This document shows positions 11,290 to 24,129 of a stretch of DNA of 64,000 nucleotides, piece after piece. How positions within the stretch are numbered: position 1 is the stretch's first letter; each line of letters begins with the position of its first letter. The notes under the pieces are model-generated. The model saw nothing but the letters and a program-made list of their open reading frames with translations, was not told where the DNA came from and made no database searches. Source of the DNA: Acheta domesticus (Eukaryota; Arthropoda; Insecta; Orthoptera; Gryllidae); the NCBI GenBank assembly GCA_031308135.1, contig JAHLJT010009436.1:159383302-159447301 (forward strand), read 5' to 3'. The translations under genes were made by a program, and so were the position numbers.

Positions 11290-11575
11290 TCCATCGTGCT
11301 GCCTCTTCCGCCCTTCGCCCCGTGCGTCGCCCCCTCGCCGCTGACCTTCGCCCGGCGCCAACGCGTGCTGCGCCGGCTGCGACCTAGCGCAGCCCAGCCC
11401 ACAACGGCCGAGCTTTGCCTTATTACCTCGCCTCGTCTTACCCCCCCCCTAGTTTCTCCCCACCCCACCCCTATCCCCCCTCGTTAAGGCGAGGGCGGTG
11501 GCGTCCGGCTGCGCGCGCACGCTCGTGGGCACTCGTCACGAGGGACGCGCACGGTGCGACAGGTTGGAGTGCGGC
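11290..11575. other. CpG-rich islet
   Basis: GC-rich DNA with C-runs near 11440-11480; open frames on both strands are compositional. Confidence 0.45.
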
Positions 11576-12045
11576 GATTACTGAAAGTTTTGGAAATACT
11601 CTGGTTTTAGAAAATATTGCTTTCGACGGATAATATTTAAATATCTTCCATTCACTGTTCGTCGCAGAACGAATGAAGCTGTCCGACTCATCTCATTTAC
11701 GTCTTGTAAAAGACGCCTCAGAGCAACATTTGAATAGAACTTCTGCACTCAAAAGTAATACCTTCATTCTTAGCCATTGAACAATGTGACAATGTGCCTT
11801 CTTCTGTCTCCTAGTATCTGGTAGTACGTAACAAGCTTGTCGTCTGGCTGACATGGAATTGTCAGAAACCATTTAAACGAGGCCCCATCCTAATCCTTGA
11901 TGAATTATAAAGTTTAGCAAATTAATTTTTGTGAGGATCTGATGGTCCGATTGACATAAAGAGTGAATCGGGATTGAATTTTTTTTTAAAGAAGACAATT
12001 ACATATCATTTTTAATAGGAGATCAAAACAACTTTAGGAGGGGAA
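11576..12045. other. Unassigned stretch
   Basis: No coding or repeat feature recognised. Confidence 0.4.
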
Positions 12046-12103
12046 ACTAGTGGTGCTACAGAATGGCACGGACTTTCCCATATTTGTTTTCCATTTCCTT
12101 GGG
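12046..12103 (+). repeat. Family A head fragment
   Basis: Begins ACTAGTGGTGCTACAGAATG and continues GACTTTCCCATATTTG, matching the heads at 34148 and 37940. It breaks off into the 117-bp duplicated sequence. Confidence 0.75.
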
Positions 12104-12457
12104 TCATTCTATTTTGAATGAAGCATTAAGTTTGTGTTATGAACCACCCATTCTCAGGTCTAAATTTTTCGTTCTTCATCATTTCAGATTACATAGAGAA
12201 ATTTGTAGAGAATTACATGGTTCGTAATGTTTTGCAGTTTGGATTAGAATGAAAAAAAATCTAGCTGTTTTGCACGCCAAGAAAGCATGTATCCCAAACT
12301 TTTCCAATTGGAGCTTCATCATCTTCATCATTATATTGTTTCATTCTATTTTGAATGAAGCATTAAGTTTGTATTATGAACCACCCATTCTCAGGTCTAA
12401 ATTTTTCGTTCTTCATCAATTCAGATTACATAGAGACATTTGTAGAGAATTACATGG
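12104..12457 (+). repeat. 117-bp direct duplication
   Basis: The segments 12104-12220 and 12341-12457 are nearly identical, starting TCATTCTATTTTGAATGAAG and ending GAGAATTACATGG, with only a few differences. They lie 237 bp apart start to start, with unrelated sequence between. Confidence 0.9.
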
Positions 12458-13335
12458 AGAGACATCTCTAAATAGAAACCCTCCAGCGGCGTGATAGGAC
12501 CGCTCATTTAGAAAGCCTGTTGATCGCTCGTCCTTACAGTGTCCGGTTTTTGAGTTCTCTTATGCGTCAATACTATAATATATATTATAATTAGATATTA
12601 ATTCAGTGGTTTCTGAAGAAATCTTACGGTAGCCCACTGAATATGAATAAAAAATAATTCAACCACAAAAGCAGACGTTACATTATTATTTTATTGAAAC
12701 ATAGTCCTAGAGCATGCTTTCGAAAATACTTTTTCCATCTTCAGTGGGGATTACAACAATTAGGGAAAAATATTTATAAAGTTTTAAAACTTTTCTAAGA
12801 AAGGGATACAAAAGTATTGGACACGTATACTAAAATGTAAATTGAGAAATTGAGAAAATACTTATTAACCAACTAACGTGGTTCTCACAGGAAACATAAT
12901 CTATCTGATAATCAAAGCCAGCTGAGAAGCTACCATCATAAGAAATAATGTTGTGATATGTAAATATGAGGGGAAATAGAGGAGGAACTTGTAGAAGGAA
13001 CACTAAGCAATTAAAATATTGTCTTTAAAAATGACTGCAAGGCTTACTACTTTAAAGGTTTTTTCAAATGTTTGCTAAAAAACGTTTGCGAAGTTTTCAT
13101 TTAGGTCAAAAGAAGTGGTTTTAAAATTAGAATTGTTTAGATTGAATTTCCAACATCTGTTCTGTTCTTTTGAGCCGCTAGAAGATAATCTATATGTTGT
13201 AATTTTACTGTGCGTACTCTCCAGAGTTCTCTTCTTCAAACTCTCGCTCTCAGTAACATTGAAGTCCAATATTGTTCTAGAAGTGAGCATCGCTAGATGC
13301 GAGAGACATCCATGATAATTAGCTAATGAATATTG
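12458..13335. other. Unassigned stretch
   Basis: AT-rich DNA with no recognised coding or mobile feature. Confidence 0.4.
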
Positions 13336-13475
13336 AGTTATCCGGCCTCCTCCGACTGCGCTCGTGTCGCCCGTGAGGTTCCCTGACCTCGCCGCCTCCG
13401 CCCTCTCGTCGCGGCGCTGTTCATCTTCGCCTCGCCCCCCCCCCCCCCGCGGCGGTGAAGTCACGACCGGACCTT
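13336..13475. other. CpG-rich islet with a poly-C run
   Basis: Short GC-rich patch containing about 14 consecutive C near 13435-13449. Confidence 0.5.
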
Positions 13476-15060
13476 TCTCCCATTATTTCTACTTTCGTCG
13501 TCTGCTTCAGGAATTCCAACGACTTGGACCCTGCGCAAACCTTTGGGACTGTTACGCGTCGGATTTTTGGTAATTTTATGAGGTCCTTAAAATCTACAGT
13601 GTTGTGGGGCGTGAATCCGTTTCATAGCCTGAACCTCTACCACTTTTTTTTGAGTATCCGTAAAGTGCGAATTTTGTTGGCGAAGGGGTCAGTCCGTGTG
13701 GGCAGGATTGTGCGACGCATAAAGTTGTTTCTGAGTACCTTTTGCAAATGTCCCGTTACCGGGTCGAATGTCTGGATGGAAAATTTCCATGACCCCACCA
13801 CCACCACTTGCGTTGCAGGAACGAACTCAACCACGGACAAGACTTGTTCCAATGTCTCTCAGGAAGTACTGTAGCAATATTACCCTCTGAGTACATTTCA
13901 CATAAGCATTTTTCGTTAAAAATCATTTACGATATTTTTTTCCAAACAAGGAATAGGGCGTGTATAGAGCAGACGGCATAATGCATGTACATTTTCATAT
14001 GGTTGTTCTTCTCACGTTTACGGGTTTTAGGTTTTCGTACTACATGCTGTCTAAGCGTGCTAATCCAAAGGGTGTAAATGCAGTTTTGTTTATAAGCAGT
14101 AACACGAAAAAGTTCATTTGGGCTTACTCAATACATATTATTGATAAAACGGAATACTTAATATTAGTTTCAAGTAATTGAAATAAGGTTTAAGGCAGAA
14201 ACAGTAAAAGTCATCCTGTATTTGTACTTGAGTGTCGATTAGTAAGTAGCCTGACATTCTAGCAAAACCCAACACTAAAACTTTTCGATTCCTTAAGGTG
14301 TTTAATGAAGGGGACGCCTTCTTTTCAGTTTTGTGTTCCATGTAAGATTATTATTAGGACCTAGATAATTATGTAATTACATATTTTCCTAAGAGAACTC
14401 TTTGGAGTCAAATCAACGATTTATTGACGTTGCGTATCGATTAGTGCCTAAAAAAGTCGACTTTTTAATGCATACATTTACATTTTTTGCCCGAAAGTAC
14501 ATATTTTTACATATTCCTGAAAATTTCCATTTTCTCGCAATTTTTTGTATATTTTTTTTTCATTTATCGTGTATGTTTTTGATTAGGAATCGCTCAGGCA
14601 AACAATTCAGCGTGTTCAAACACGTTTTTTTGCAACTTCCTCTCTAATATGGCGCTCTTGCATCGCGTTAAACGAGTCTGCCAATAAATAGGGTGATATT
14701 GCACAACAAATGGAGGTCTGTCCAATGTATAGCTTCGGGTGAAATAGTTTTCATCGCATAGAGTTGGTTATTGCTCATTCCGTTTGTTTCAACATTCCAC
14801 ACTTGTATGTATAAAATGTGTCGTAGTAAGTGCAGAGTTGATGGAGTTTAGTAAATGTGCGTATATAAATTATGTACTACGAAAACATTTTGTTCCTTAC
14901 TCTGTACCGCAGTGCTTCGGAAGGAAACCTTTCTCAGAATGAACTCGATGAGGCAAAGGTCTCTGTAGAAATAGTCCGGTTTGTCTCTCTAGATACGGAG
15001 AGCCGAGCTCTTCAAACCTGCAATGCGTTTGAAGTTCGGAAAGTTGGCGAATCTTTGAAA
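13476..15060. other. Unassigned stretch
   Basis: A 139-codon plus-strand frame (13455-13874) is the longest open frame here. It has no recognisable domain and its first part lies in CpG-rich DNA, so I do not call it a gene. The rest is AT-rich and featureless. Confidence 0.4.
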
Positions 15061-15069
15061 GTTTCGCTT

Positions 15070-15435
15070 GTTGCAGTAGGCACAGGTAACGAACGGAGAC
15101 GATCACGTGATCCCGGCGTGCATTAGGCCAACGCATTGCGTCGCGCGGCGCAGCGTCGGCGTCGCCGTCGCTGTCCCCACGCGGTGCAGTAAGCAACGCC
15201 GCCGCCTCCTTCACCGGAAGTTACCGAATGGCGTTCGTGCGTCGGCCATTACCGTTTCCGCGATCTCCACGCACCGGAAGCAGGGACGTCCCGGAATGCG
15301 CAACGTACGCCTTCCAGACGGTTGTCTCGGAGCTGCACCATCGCGGCCCATTGCGGTTCGGTCCACCGAATCTCCAGGGCGTTGAGTGGGGAGGCAGTCG
15401 CCGAACCGTGTGCTTCGTACGGTCGCTGCTCTAAC
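15070..15435. other. CpG-rich islet
   Basis: CpG-dense DNA with GTCGC/GCGTC words. All six frames are partly open because stop codons are rare. It contains a CACGTG-like word and no identifiable exon. Confidence 0.5.
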
Positions 15436-15624
15436 AATGAGAGTTCCTCCTTTATTCATTACAAAATTACAGAGTAAAGTTGATTTGGTTTATAAAAAAC
15501 TATTAAACACTGTATGTGACGTATGTGGGAGGAGTATAATCTGCTCTTGTTTTCTTGAGCTTCAGAGACCCTACTCTACTCTTACTACTTCTGAATTCAA
15601 AATAAAGGTTTTAAGAGAACGTTA

Positions 15625-15629
<5 letters not shown>

Positions 15630-15719
<90 letters not shown>
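15630..15719. repeat. (AT)n microsatellite with (AC)n tail
   Basis: About 75 bp of alternating AT, interrupted once by ATGT, followed by a short CACACAC tract. Confidence 0.97.
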
Positions 15720-17640
15720 AATCGACATTAAAGGTGCTAGTGAAAATACTTCTCCTCCTGTAAAACAAGAAATACAAATGTTTATTTCACTATGACGTCA
15801 AAATTTTATTAAGAAAGCAATTGGTTGTAATAGATAATTTTTGTTGACAGTAAATCTTTGGTGTGAATATTAGGTCTGTATCGTACCTCCTCCGTCGTGT
15901 TTGTTTAATTTGCTTTGTTTATTTAATATTTGAGTTTTGTTTTACACAGATCATTCGATATTTTCGACCACATGTCTCAATAGACTGATAAATACAATAG
16001 ATAAAAGAAACTGCAGACGAAATGTGTGCAGTTATTCCCATTGCTGTGATAATGGATGGACCGTAATTGATCTTTTTGCTGGAGCTGCAGGCACCAAAGA
16101 ATGTATTAAAAGCTTCTTCTTCCTTAAGGAGAAAATTCCTCTATTACGATGTAATGGAATCGAATTATTCAACTACGTGGTATTCGTTGTCATCTTGTTG
16201 AAACGCTTTATATTCATCTACATGCGTAGTTGAATAAATATGTTAAAAAGTAACGATATAGTTAATTAAGATGTGTTAGTCAACATTTTAATTATCTGTA
16301 TTTTAGTGAACTACACGTTAGTTATTTCATCTTAATCAACTACAATTTAAATAATTCTTGAAGGTTTTGCAGGTATATTCACGGATGATGTTCATTTGAT
16401 TCATTGACTAAGATCTGAAAATATGAATTGGAAGTTTCTATTCATCTTTAAAATACGTGTGCTATATCGTGTTATAAACTTCTCATTATCTCTTTGACGC
16501 TTAGTTACCATCTGTATTTTCGAAAAATTAGTGCTTTGGTTTAATTAATAGATTTGCATAAAAATGAATTTCCAAGAAGACACAGGGAAATTCATATTTT
16601 TTTCATTATTTGGGAAAATCTCTTTCGCTCATATGGAAAGTATGAAACGTTTTCGAGGACAGACTTTGAGCCTTTTGACCATTCGTTGGATTGCGAACGG
16701 AACTCTTTTTATAATGCAGTTGTGGACAGTGCCGCGTTTGGAAATAAGTTTTAGTCGGTTTTGAATCTGAAGAAGAAATAATTTTGTACAAATTTTTGCT
16801 ACAAGTTGGTAAGTTACTTAAGAATTATACGCCTGAAAGCTATTAAAATTTCTAAGGAACTTTTGAAGGTCCTCTTTGGGCTGGTTTTCAAGTATTGGCA
16901 TTGTCATCTTTACCACAGCCTTCTGAGATTGCCGTCAATACAGGGTCATAAAGCATGAAACTCCGTTAGTGTTCCTGTGCTTCCCTGCAATGAGTGGGAA
17001 CCCCGCAAAGGTGGTTGCCTCTTTCAACAGCGCATTTCACTGTGTAGCGTAAGCAGCCTAGATCATGACGTTTCCCAGCGTAGGCGGTGGTGGAATACGG
17101 GTCGTGCGAAAGGTTCTCCAAACGCGGGATGTCCTACACTTTTATACAGTCTGAGTTTTTGAAAAATGATGCATACTTCATTTGGGAACTATAATAAGCG
17201 GACAAACCTAGAAAATCGTTAACTACGAGGGAGCTTGTTGAACGGGAAAGATGAGGGATTATTTTTATTTCAATGGAAAATATATTTTCAAAGTATCTAC
17301 ATCAAATAAGAAATTGTCATAAGGAATGCATGCAAAAGGTCATATGCTCTAAGAAAATGGCTTCCAAATTTCGTTTGCGGCATATGTAGGGTTCGTGTTA
17401 AATGTCGCTTGCTCTTGAGAGTGCATTACGCTCAAGTGAAGAGCGCATTGAAGGCGTGCAGAGTAGCCTGTCCCCACGCACGAGGAAGAGGAGCCGAAGT
17501 ATCATTCTAGTACGCAGTAAAACTGCAACGGCCTAGAAGCGGTGATATATGTATTAGCTGCCAGATCGTGAAATTTTTGTGAGTTCGCGGTGGAATCTAC
17601 AACCTTCTCTTTCTGGCGGTGGTCTTCATCGATATTTTCG
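15720..17640. other. Unassigned stretch with a 13-bp perfect inverted repeat
   Basis: TTATTCAACTACG at 16165-16177 is perfectly inverted at 16225-16237 (47-bp spacer). No other feature is recognised in this AT-rich segment. Confidence 0.45.
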
Positions 17641-17649
17641 ACTTCTAGT

Positions 17650-20625
17650 CCAGTCAATTGGGGCTCAACGGAACCCGGTCCAGGAAAAAATTCCGGAAGT
17701 TTTTTTCTCAACGGTTCTAGATGTTGTTGAGGGTGCTAAATTCGAATTTGATGTTTGCCACCTAAAAAAATGTCGGTTTCACAGAGAAAATTGCAACAAA
17801 AAAATTCAACTAAAATGACGCCCTGTTTTTTTATTATATCTCCAAAACAAGGCGTTTTATCGAAACAATTGCTATTCATAAAATTAAAGAAGATACAATT
17901 TCCTACAAATTACATTCTTTAACTTTAATTTTCTGAAGAAAAGTTTTGGCCGTAGAGCACACTCATAAAAGGTAAATTATTTTGGCCTGTGACCAAAGCG
18001 AGAGAATAGCTCTCTCCGGTCATCCTATCTCTTGGTGGCGCACTAGTTTCATTTTATCATGCTTGAAAACAACTTATCATGGACTCCAATTTGTGAATTA
18101 CATTTAAATTTAAAAAAACAACAACTTACCATCCAGTCAACTGTCACTGGCTTCAACGAAATATTCCAACCACTTTTCTTTTACAAAAGTTGTCTGTTTT
18201 CTATCTTCGAACGTTTTATAACAAATAACCCTCTCCCTACGAGGCGTTATGAACATGTAATAAAACTGCACACATTACAGGTTCATATCATTTTACAATG
18301 AGTTCGTGATGTGGGGAAACTAACTTAACACTGACATCTGATCTCGCGCCAGCGCATAAAGCTGGGTTATCACCGAAGTGTCTATCACGCGCTGGTGCGT
18401 GGTGTTTGATGATATTTGAGGTACAGTTATGAGCTGGCACATGAAATACTTCATGGAATAATATGCAAGCTATAGATTTCCAAAACGTGCTATGAGGATC
18501 TACGTATCACGCGCGAGAATCTGAATTATACCTATCGCTGTCGTTTTCTTGGAAATTATACAGTATATCCAACATATCGTGTCGGAGATTTGCAGAAGTA
18601 GTCTAAGTTTGCAAGGACCGCATAATATGGTAGTAAGAAAACTACCATTAGAATTACAGATGGAGGAGATGAGATACCAGAAAAAGAGAGGTCAGGAAAT
18701 ATTTTGTATATGAACCGGAAGTGTAGCATGTCAGTAAATATCATTCTCGCTCGGATCAGGTGTCTCTCCATTGCTATGTCTGGTAGAGCCAGACTCTGCA
18801 CACATCTGTCAATGTAGCCCGTCTCTTTAAACTCTACAGTAAGTTTTTTTGTAAAGAATACGGTTTATCATTTTTTTCTCCATAGACAATTACATAATTA
18901 TTGGCAAACCACTGGCGTGGATATCTTGTTTAAATATCACTGATTGTCTAATGTGGCTAATGAACTTTTTTGAGAAAAACTTGTTTTTGTTATTTTTTAA
19001 AATTGCATATATTGCACACAATACTGCGCAATATGTAGGATTTTCAAAAAATGGTACAATGGTGACCATAATGAAAGAACTCACTCTTAAAGAACAATTT
19101 TCATTTGAAGGAAGAATCATTATCTTCGATTTTGTAGTTGTATGAAGACGCAAAAAAAACCAAACTTTTGCAATTTTCGAAAATGTAGAATAAACCGTGA
19201 AAATAGGATCTATGTCACTTTTATAAGTATGTTTTTCTCTTTTCTTACAAGAAATTTAAAGAAAAATATTTGGAGCTGTTTTTGATAAAAGTTGAAAATG
19301 TCCGGGGCTTCATGTAAAGTACCCCCGAAAATTAGTGAACGTTTTTTCAGAATCGTAGAGCTGTGACTCACGCCAGATAGGCGGAGTTTTTTTTTCAATT
19401 TGGAAAAAATCCTACGCATGGTTAAGGGACTTGTGTTGTTCACATACACCGGGCAGACGGACGGTCGTTTGGCCGTCAATTGATTTTTCAATATCAAGGA
19501 CCCACAAAACACTGATTATGGCTACACTATGTGTTAGGGGATTTTGTTTCTTAATTTAGCAACTTGATTTATCCACTTTTTCGTTATCACGGCCCGGCAA
19601 TTAATTTTTTCTGCCGAAAATTTGCCGTTTTTTCGCTCAGCATTACTAACTTTCTCTACACTACGTATATTACTCCGTATAGTCGTACGTATACGGGAAA
19701 GTGGAAAACAGACAAATAAATAGCAATTGGATATAAGGGGTGTTGTCCGCTGCTTCCTTACTCTCGTTTTATTTAATTGCGATACTCTATTTCTTTTTAA
19801 CCTTAAGTTTGCACTTCCATGGTTCAATATTTTTGTTTAATATCTACAATTTCCTCTTAAGTGCCATTCTTACTTTTACTCATAATTTGGCGCATATTGA
19901 AAAAACATATTGTTGGCAGAAAGGGGGCAAAGCTGTCCCTAGTGAAAACATTTTTTATATTGAAAATCGTAATTGAAGAGTTAAAAAAACGAGTTATCCC
20001 CGGAGGCCAGTTTTGACGATCTTATTCCGCTACCCCCCCTTTTGATTAATGCACAGAACGTATTGTAATAATTTTCTTGTACCCTCTTATTTTGGTCACC
20101 TATGGCTTAAATTTACAGATACTCCGCGCATTAAATACGACCATATTGATTCCGTGAGTGTCAGAGTGTTAAACACCTAACAATGCCAATTATTTGTTCA
20201 CAGTAGTTGTCTTCAAGCACACTAAAGTGAAACTAGAGCGTCGCCACGACCTAGGATGGCTAGAAAGAGCTATTCTCCGGCTTTGGTCAGAGGCCCAAAA
20301 AGGAACCTTTTTCAGCGCGCTAGCGCCTAAAACGCTTTTTAGAAATGTAAAGGTAATGTACGTGCTTTGTAGAAAATTGTATCTACTTTATTTTTTTAAA
20401 AGCAATTGTTTCGATAAATCACGTAGTTTGGAAGAAATAGAGAGCGAAAAAAAAAACGGTTGAAAGTGTTAGGGGTTTTTGCAATTTTCTCTGTGAAGAC
20501 GACCTTGTTTGAGAAGGCTAACATCAATTTCGAACTTACTTCACTCACAAACATATAGAACCGTTGAGAAAAAAAACTTCCGGAAATTTTTCCTGGATCA
20601 GATACCTTTTGTCTGGACTGTGCAT
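17650..20625. mobile_element. Long inverted repeat, arms of about 440 bp around a 2.1 kb core
   Basis: The left arm (about 17650-18085) matches the reverse complement of the right arm (about 20200-20625). Paired blocks include GGTCCAGGAAAAAATTCCGG, TTCTCAACGGTTCTA, TTCACAGAGAAAATTGCAA, GACCAAAGCGAGAGAATAGC and TAGTTTCATTTTATCATGCT. The arms may be one foldback element split by later insertions, or two copies inserted head to head. The core contains a family A copy (18940-19720) and otherwise unrecognised DNA. Confidence 0.8.
18940..19720 (+). repeat. Family A copy lacking its head
   Basis: Aligns in order with 38600-39455: the AAATTGCATATATTGCAC block, TTGGAGCTG, GGGGCTTCATGTAAAGTA, GGTTAAGGGACTTGTG, the short tract GCAGACGGACGG, CAAGGACCCACAAAACAC, CACGGCCCGGCAAT, GCCGAAAATTTGCCG and the closing GTACGTATACGGGAAAGT. 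The ACTAGTGG head is missing. The tetranucleotide tract is only about two units. Confidence 0.85.
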
Positions 20626-20995
20626 GAGATTATGGAATTCTTTTAGCTTTTCTCTGGACCTTGGAAAATTTTTTAAAATCTAGAAGGCATTCTGGCTTAC
20701 ATATATTTTTAAGTCATCAAATTCCTCTCTTTTGTGATTAATCCCAGGCTAGCAAGTCCTTTTCTCTTTTCTTATCATTAAACATTTTGAAATTATTAAA
20801 AGAAAATACAGTGCAGTTGGCACGTGTCCGCTCTGAATTACCCACAGTCCGTTCCCAAGGCTCCCGCTATGATAGTCCTGTCTCTCGCAGATTCTAAAAA
20901 AGTTTAGAAGTTTGATAGATTTTTTCCAAAGAAATATGCGGATGTTTTATTTTAATCAGATTTTATAACTTAAATAAGATATTTCGTTATATTTC
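20626..20995. other. Unassigned stretch
   Basis: No feature recognised. Confidence 0.4.
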
Positions 20996-21400
20996 TTCTT
21001 CTTCTTCAAGCTTACACAATCAGTTGCACCTTCCGATCTTTCCATCTTTGTGGTGGTCGACCATCTCTTCTTCTTGTGTGATATAATTATACATTGCTCC
21101 AGGCATTCATTCTCTTTACATGCATGAGCCATTTTTCTCTTTATGTAGTTATTTTTTCATTGATGGCTTATATATTAGGTTCTTCTCTTATTCTATTGTC
21201 TTATAGTCTAATTTTGAATATCCTGTCACCCACCGTAGGAGTATCATATCACTGGTTTCTACTCTTCTTTTATCTACTTGTGATAATACCCAGTTTTCAC
21301 ATCCATACATCAATATGTATACTGAAACTGTTCTATAAAATTTCAGAAGCGTATCTGTAGTTTCCTTCCCAGTGTTCTTTTGAGAAGACCAGTAATATAA
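20995..21400 (-). mobile_element. LINE fragment, reverse transcriptase C-terminal end
   Basis: The minus strand reads FYRTVSVYILMYGCENWVLS and then a stretch with LLRWVTGYSKLDYKT. In many arthropod and vertebrate LINE proteins the region after the catalytic domain reads YG-x-E-x-W then a Leu-Arg-x-Val-x-GY module, so this is a piece of a non-LTR retrotransposon polyprotein. Stops follow, and no YADD box is present, so it is truncated and dead. Confidence 0.7.
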
Positions 21401-21742
21401 TTATCTTTCTTTTTTTAGTTATGTTTGTATTAATAATGTACGTTTTTGGATGTATATTTTATTATATGATCAAACATAGACACATACTATTTTTTACATT
21501 ATCATAGAATAAAATAATTGTTAACAATAATGAATACTTTTTTTTTAATTTTACGCGGTCGTAAAGAGAAACATGTGCCAAAAGTGTGTGATTTTATGTT
21601 TTTTAAATATTTCTGAAATATTTAAAAAATATTTATATTGAGTTTATATTTAGTTAAAACTTAAGGAAACAATACAACTGAAATGATATGAAATACTTTA
21701 TATGTGAAAATTATATTCAAAGTAAGACGTTTATATTAATTT
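21400..21742. other. Unassigned AT-rich stretch
   Basis: No feature recognised. Confidence 0.4.
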
Positions 21743-21744
21743 GC

Positions 21745-21812
21745 AGGAGCTAGTGGCTTAATTGGTATCGCACACGCCTTCTGCAGCCGGGCGTGAGTTC
21801 TATCCCTGAGAT
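21745..21812 (+). mobile_element. tRNA-like sequence, probably a SINE head
   Basis: AGTGGCTTAATTGG resembles a pol III A box and GTGAGTTCTATCCC a B box, spaced as in a tRNA. The acceptor stem does not pair and there is no clear anticodon arm, so this is a tRNA-derived relic rather than a working tRNA gene. Confidence 0.5.
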
Positions 21813-23327
21813 ATAATGCAGTGTCTGTAATATAAATACTACATGCAATAAAAATAAATCGGTGTGTTGATTGAGAAGGTCTTCATGGTACTGCGGTATT
21901 CTAGAACTTTTTGTAGGCTAGTTAATTACAAGAAATTTTTGTATTAGGGAGCGCGAAGATAATTGTTATTAAAGTTAAGTCTTAGGCTTAACGGCTTAAC
22001 TTTGTTATGTTATTATAGTTAGTTAACATCTATCCCCTCGTTTTAAGGAATTGTGTTCCTGCGCACTTTCCTAGTCGCGACTTCCCTGCTGTGATCTTGA
22101 TGAGCAGTGAACAGGTTTTCGTCAAAAGAGCGTTTCGTAAGAGCAAGAGCTTCGAAGAGGTTTGTCCTGTTATTCATTCTGCTTCTGAATGATGAGTAAG
22201 ACAGGGAAATGACAGTGCTGGAAGCGGGCGATATTTTTTTGCCTTTGTTTTGGTTTAGTTTTTGCGCCACTGATTCATTTTTGCGTAATCGTGCTGTAAA
22301 CACTTTGTTAGAACCGTCACCACCTCCGATTGACAATTAATTTTATTCCTGTCCTTATTGGAGTGGTTCCCGACGCCATCCGCCATTATCTGTGAGTGAT
22401 GATGAGTTGACCGTGGTAAAGGTGAACGGTTTTTTATACAGTGTGACTTTCCAAAACATCATTTGTAATTTCCATCTAATCTCTTCTGTAATTAGATTCT
22501 GTAGTAACGGATAGTTTGTGTTATTTTTAATGGATTTTGGGTGGCATACGTCGCAGGCTGAGGGAACCAATAGAAGACGCCAAGTAAATATTTTCCGTTC
22601 TTTGGTGTAACATAGTGTTGTCAGTAATATAACAGAATGCTGCATACTGTGTATAACTGAAATAAGTAGTGATTGATGAAAATGATTTATTCGTGATCTT
22701 TACTTCAACACATTTTTGTTTTTAAAGTTAATTTCGAATTCAGATTTAAAGGAAATTGACCTCATTCACTGTTTATTTAACTACCATCTTAAATATATAG
22801 AAAGAAGAATCTTCACTTTGGTGCGTTTTTCGGGTCACAGTGCGTATAATCTTTCCAACGAATTGTGTCTACAGATTATATGATTGCATTATGATTAGTG
22901 CTTTTAACGAGAAATCAGTTTTATTTATTCGGTCTTTGGCATTCGGACAATTAGGGGTAACCTAATTGTGGGTTTATTGCTTTAAAAGGTAGTTTCTGCT
23001 TTGACATTTTTGATATTTTCTATGAATAAGGTAAGTGATTATTTACGTCGGAAAAACTTGGAATGATGTCATTAAACCCTAACAAACTTAAGACAAGGAA
23101 CTGAAAAATGTGTTGTTAAAAATTAGTATGATATACAGACAGCCGGTTATTACAAAAATAACCGGATCTAGGTTATTCTTGAATTTCACCACCTGTGTAC
23201 CTGTGATGAATGGTTTATTGGATGAGTGATCGTACGGTTTGAATGAAGATACAGCGATGGTGAAGGGAGAGGAAGGGGAAACAGGAGAGTCCTGAGAAGC
23301 CCGCCGCAAACCCGTGTTGACCATCAC
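21813..23327. other. Unassigned stretch
   Basis: Two minus-strand frames of about 96 codons (22043-22336 and 22355-22645) show no motif I recognise. No repeats were identified. Confidence 0.4.
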
Positions 23328-24102
23328 TAGAGACAGGATTTTTATGTAATTACATAATTTTTGTCTTTCTACTTACCGATCTCAAAATTGTAATCTTGTC
23401 AAATCGCCGCTCTCCTGATACAATGTTCAATTTTTTCGTTACATATTTTTACCTATTTGGTACTATATTACATATTTTGCTATTTTCACGAAATATTTTT
23501 TTATTCTTTGGGTTTTCTTCGATTTATTACAATTTTTTTATGAAAAAAGTATTTTTTTTAATCAGCATTTTCCCCCTACATTATTGATGAATCTAGGTGT
23601 GATAAGTATCATTGACGCCGTTTCGTGACCTTTAACCTTAATTTCCGCCAAATTTTGGCGATCGCCGACATGTAACACTAAGAATGTTGCATGGTGCAGA
23701 GTGTTTGTTTTCTGGTCGTAGATATCACCAATTTGTACGATGGCTTGTATTGCTCAACGTGCATTTAAATTGCTTATATGCGCCTTGATCCGGCTGCTAA
23801 ACTACAGTCCTGGTTAACAATAGATCAAGTTTTTACTAATGACGGGAAAGTTGTATGGTGCAAAGTATGTTTCAACTTGTGCTCTCCAAGTGATTTTTAA
23901 AACGTTTTCATTACTTTTAAAATTTGTTTAGGAATTTTTTATAAATGTAATTTCGTACTATGTAAAGGTGTTTTTTAATTACAGTATTTTAATATTACAT
24001 ATTGTACCAGATTTTACATATTTATTACATATTTGTACTGTTTTCATTACATATTTATGTTCATATTTTGACGTTTCATACTACATATTTTTCCGGTCTT
24101 TA
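23328..24102. mobile_element. Non-autonomous hAT-like element, copy 2 (775 bp)
   Basis: Starts TAGAGACAGGA and ends CCGGTCTTTA, flanked by perfect 8-bp duplications ACCATCAC at 23320-23327 and 24103-24110. The interior is an inverted relative of copy 1; it shares the CGATCGCCGACATGTAACAC region and the terminal TTACATATT-rich arms. No transposase frame is present. Confidence 0.9.
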
Positions 24103-24129
24103 ACCATCACAAATTGCATTCGCGCGTGT

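Noticed and set aside
13455..13874. 139-codon frame
   Set aside because: Starts in a poly-C CpG islet and shows no recognisable domain; kept only as an unassigned stretch.
21745..21812. Functional tRNA gene
   Set aside because: A/B-box-like words are present but the acceptor and anticodon stems do not form.
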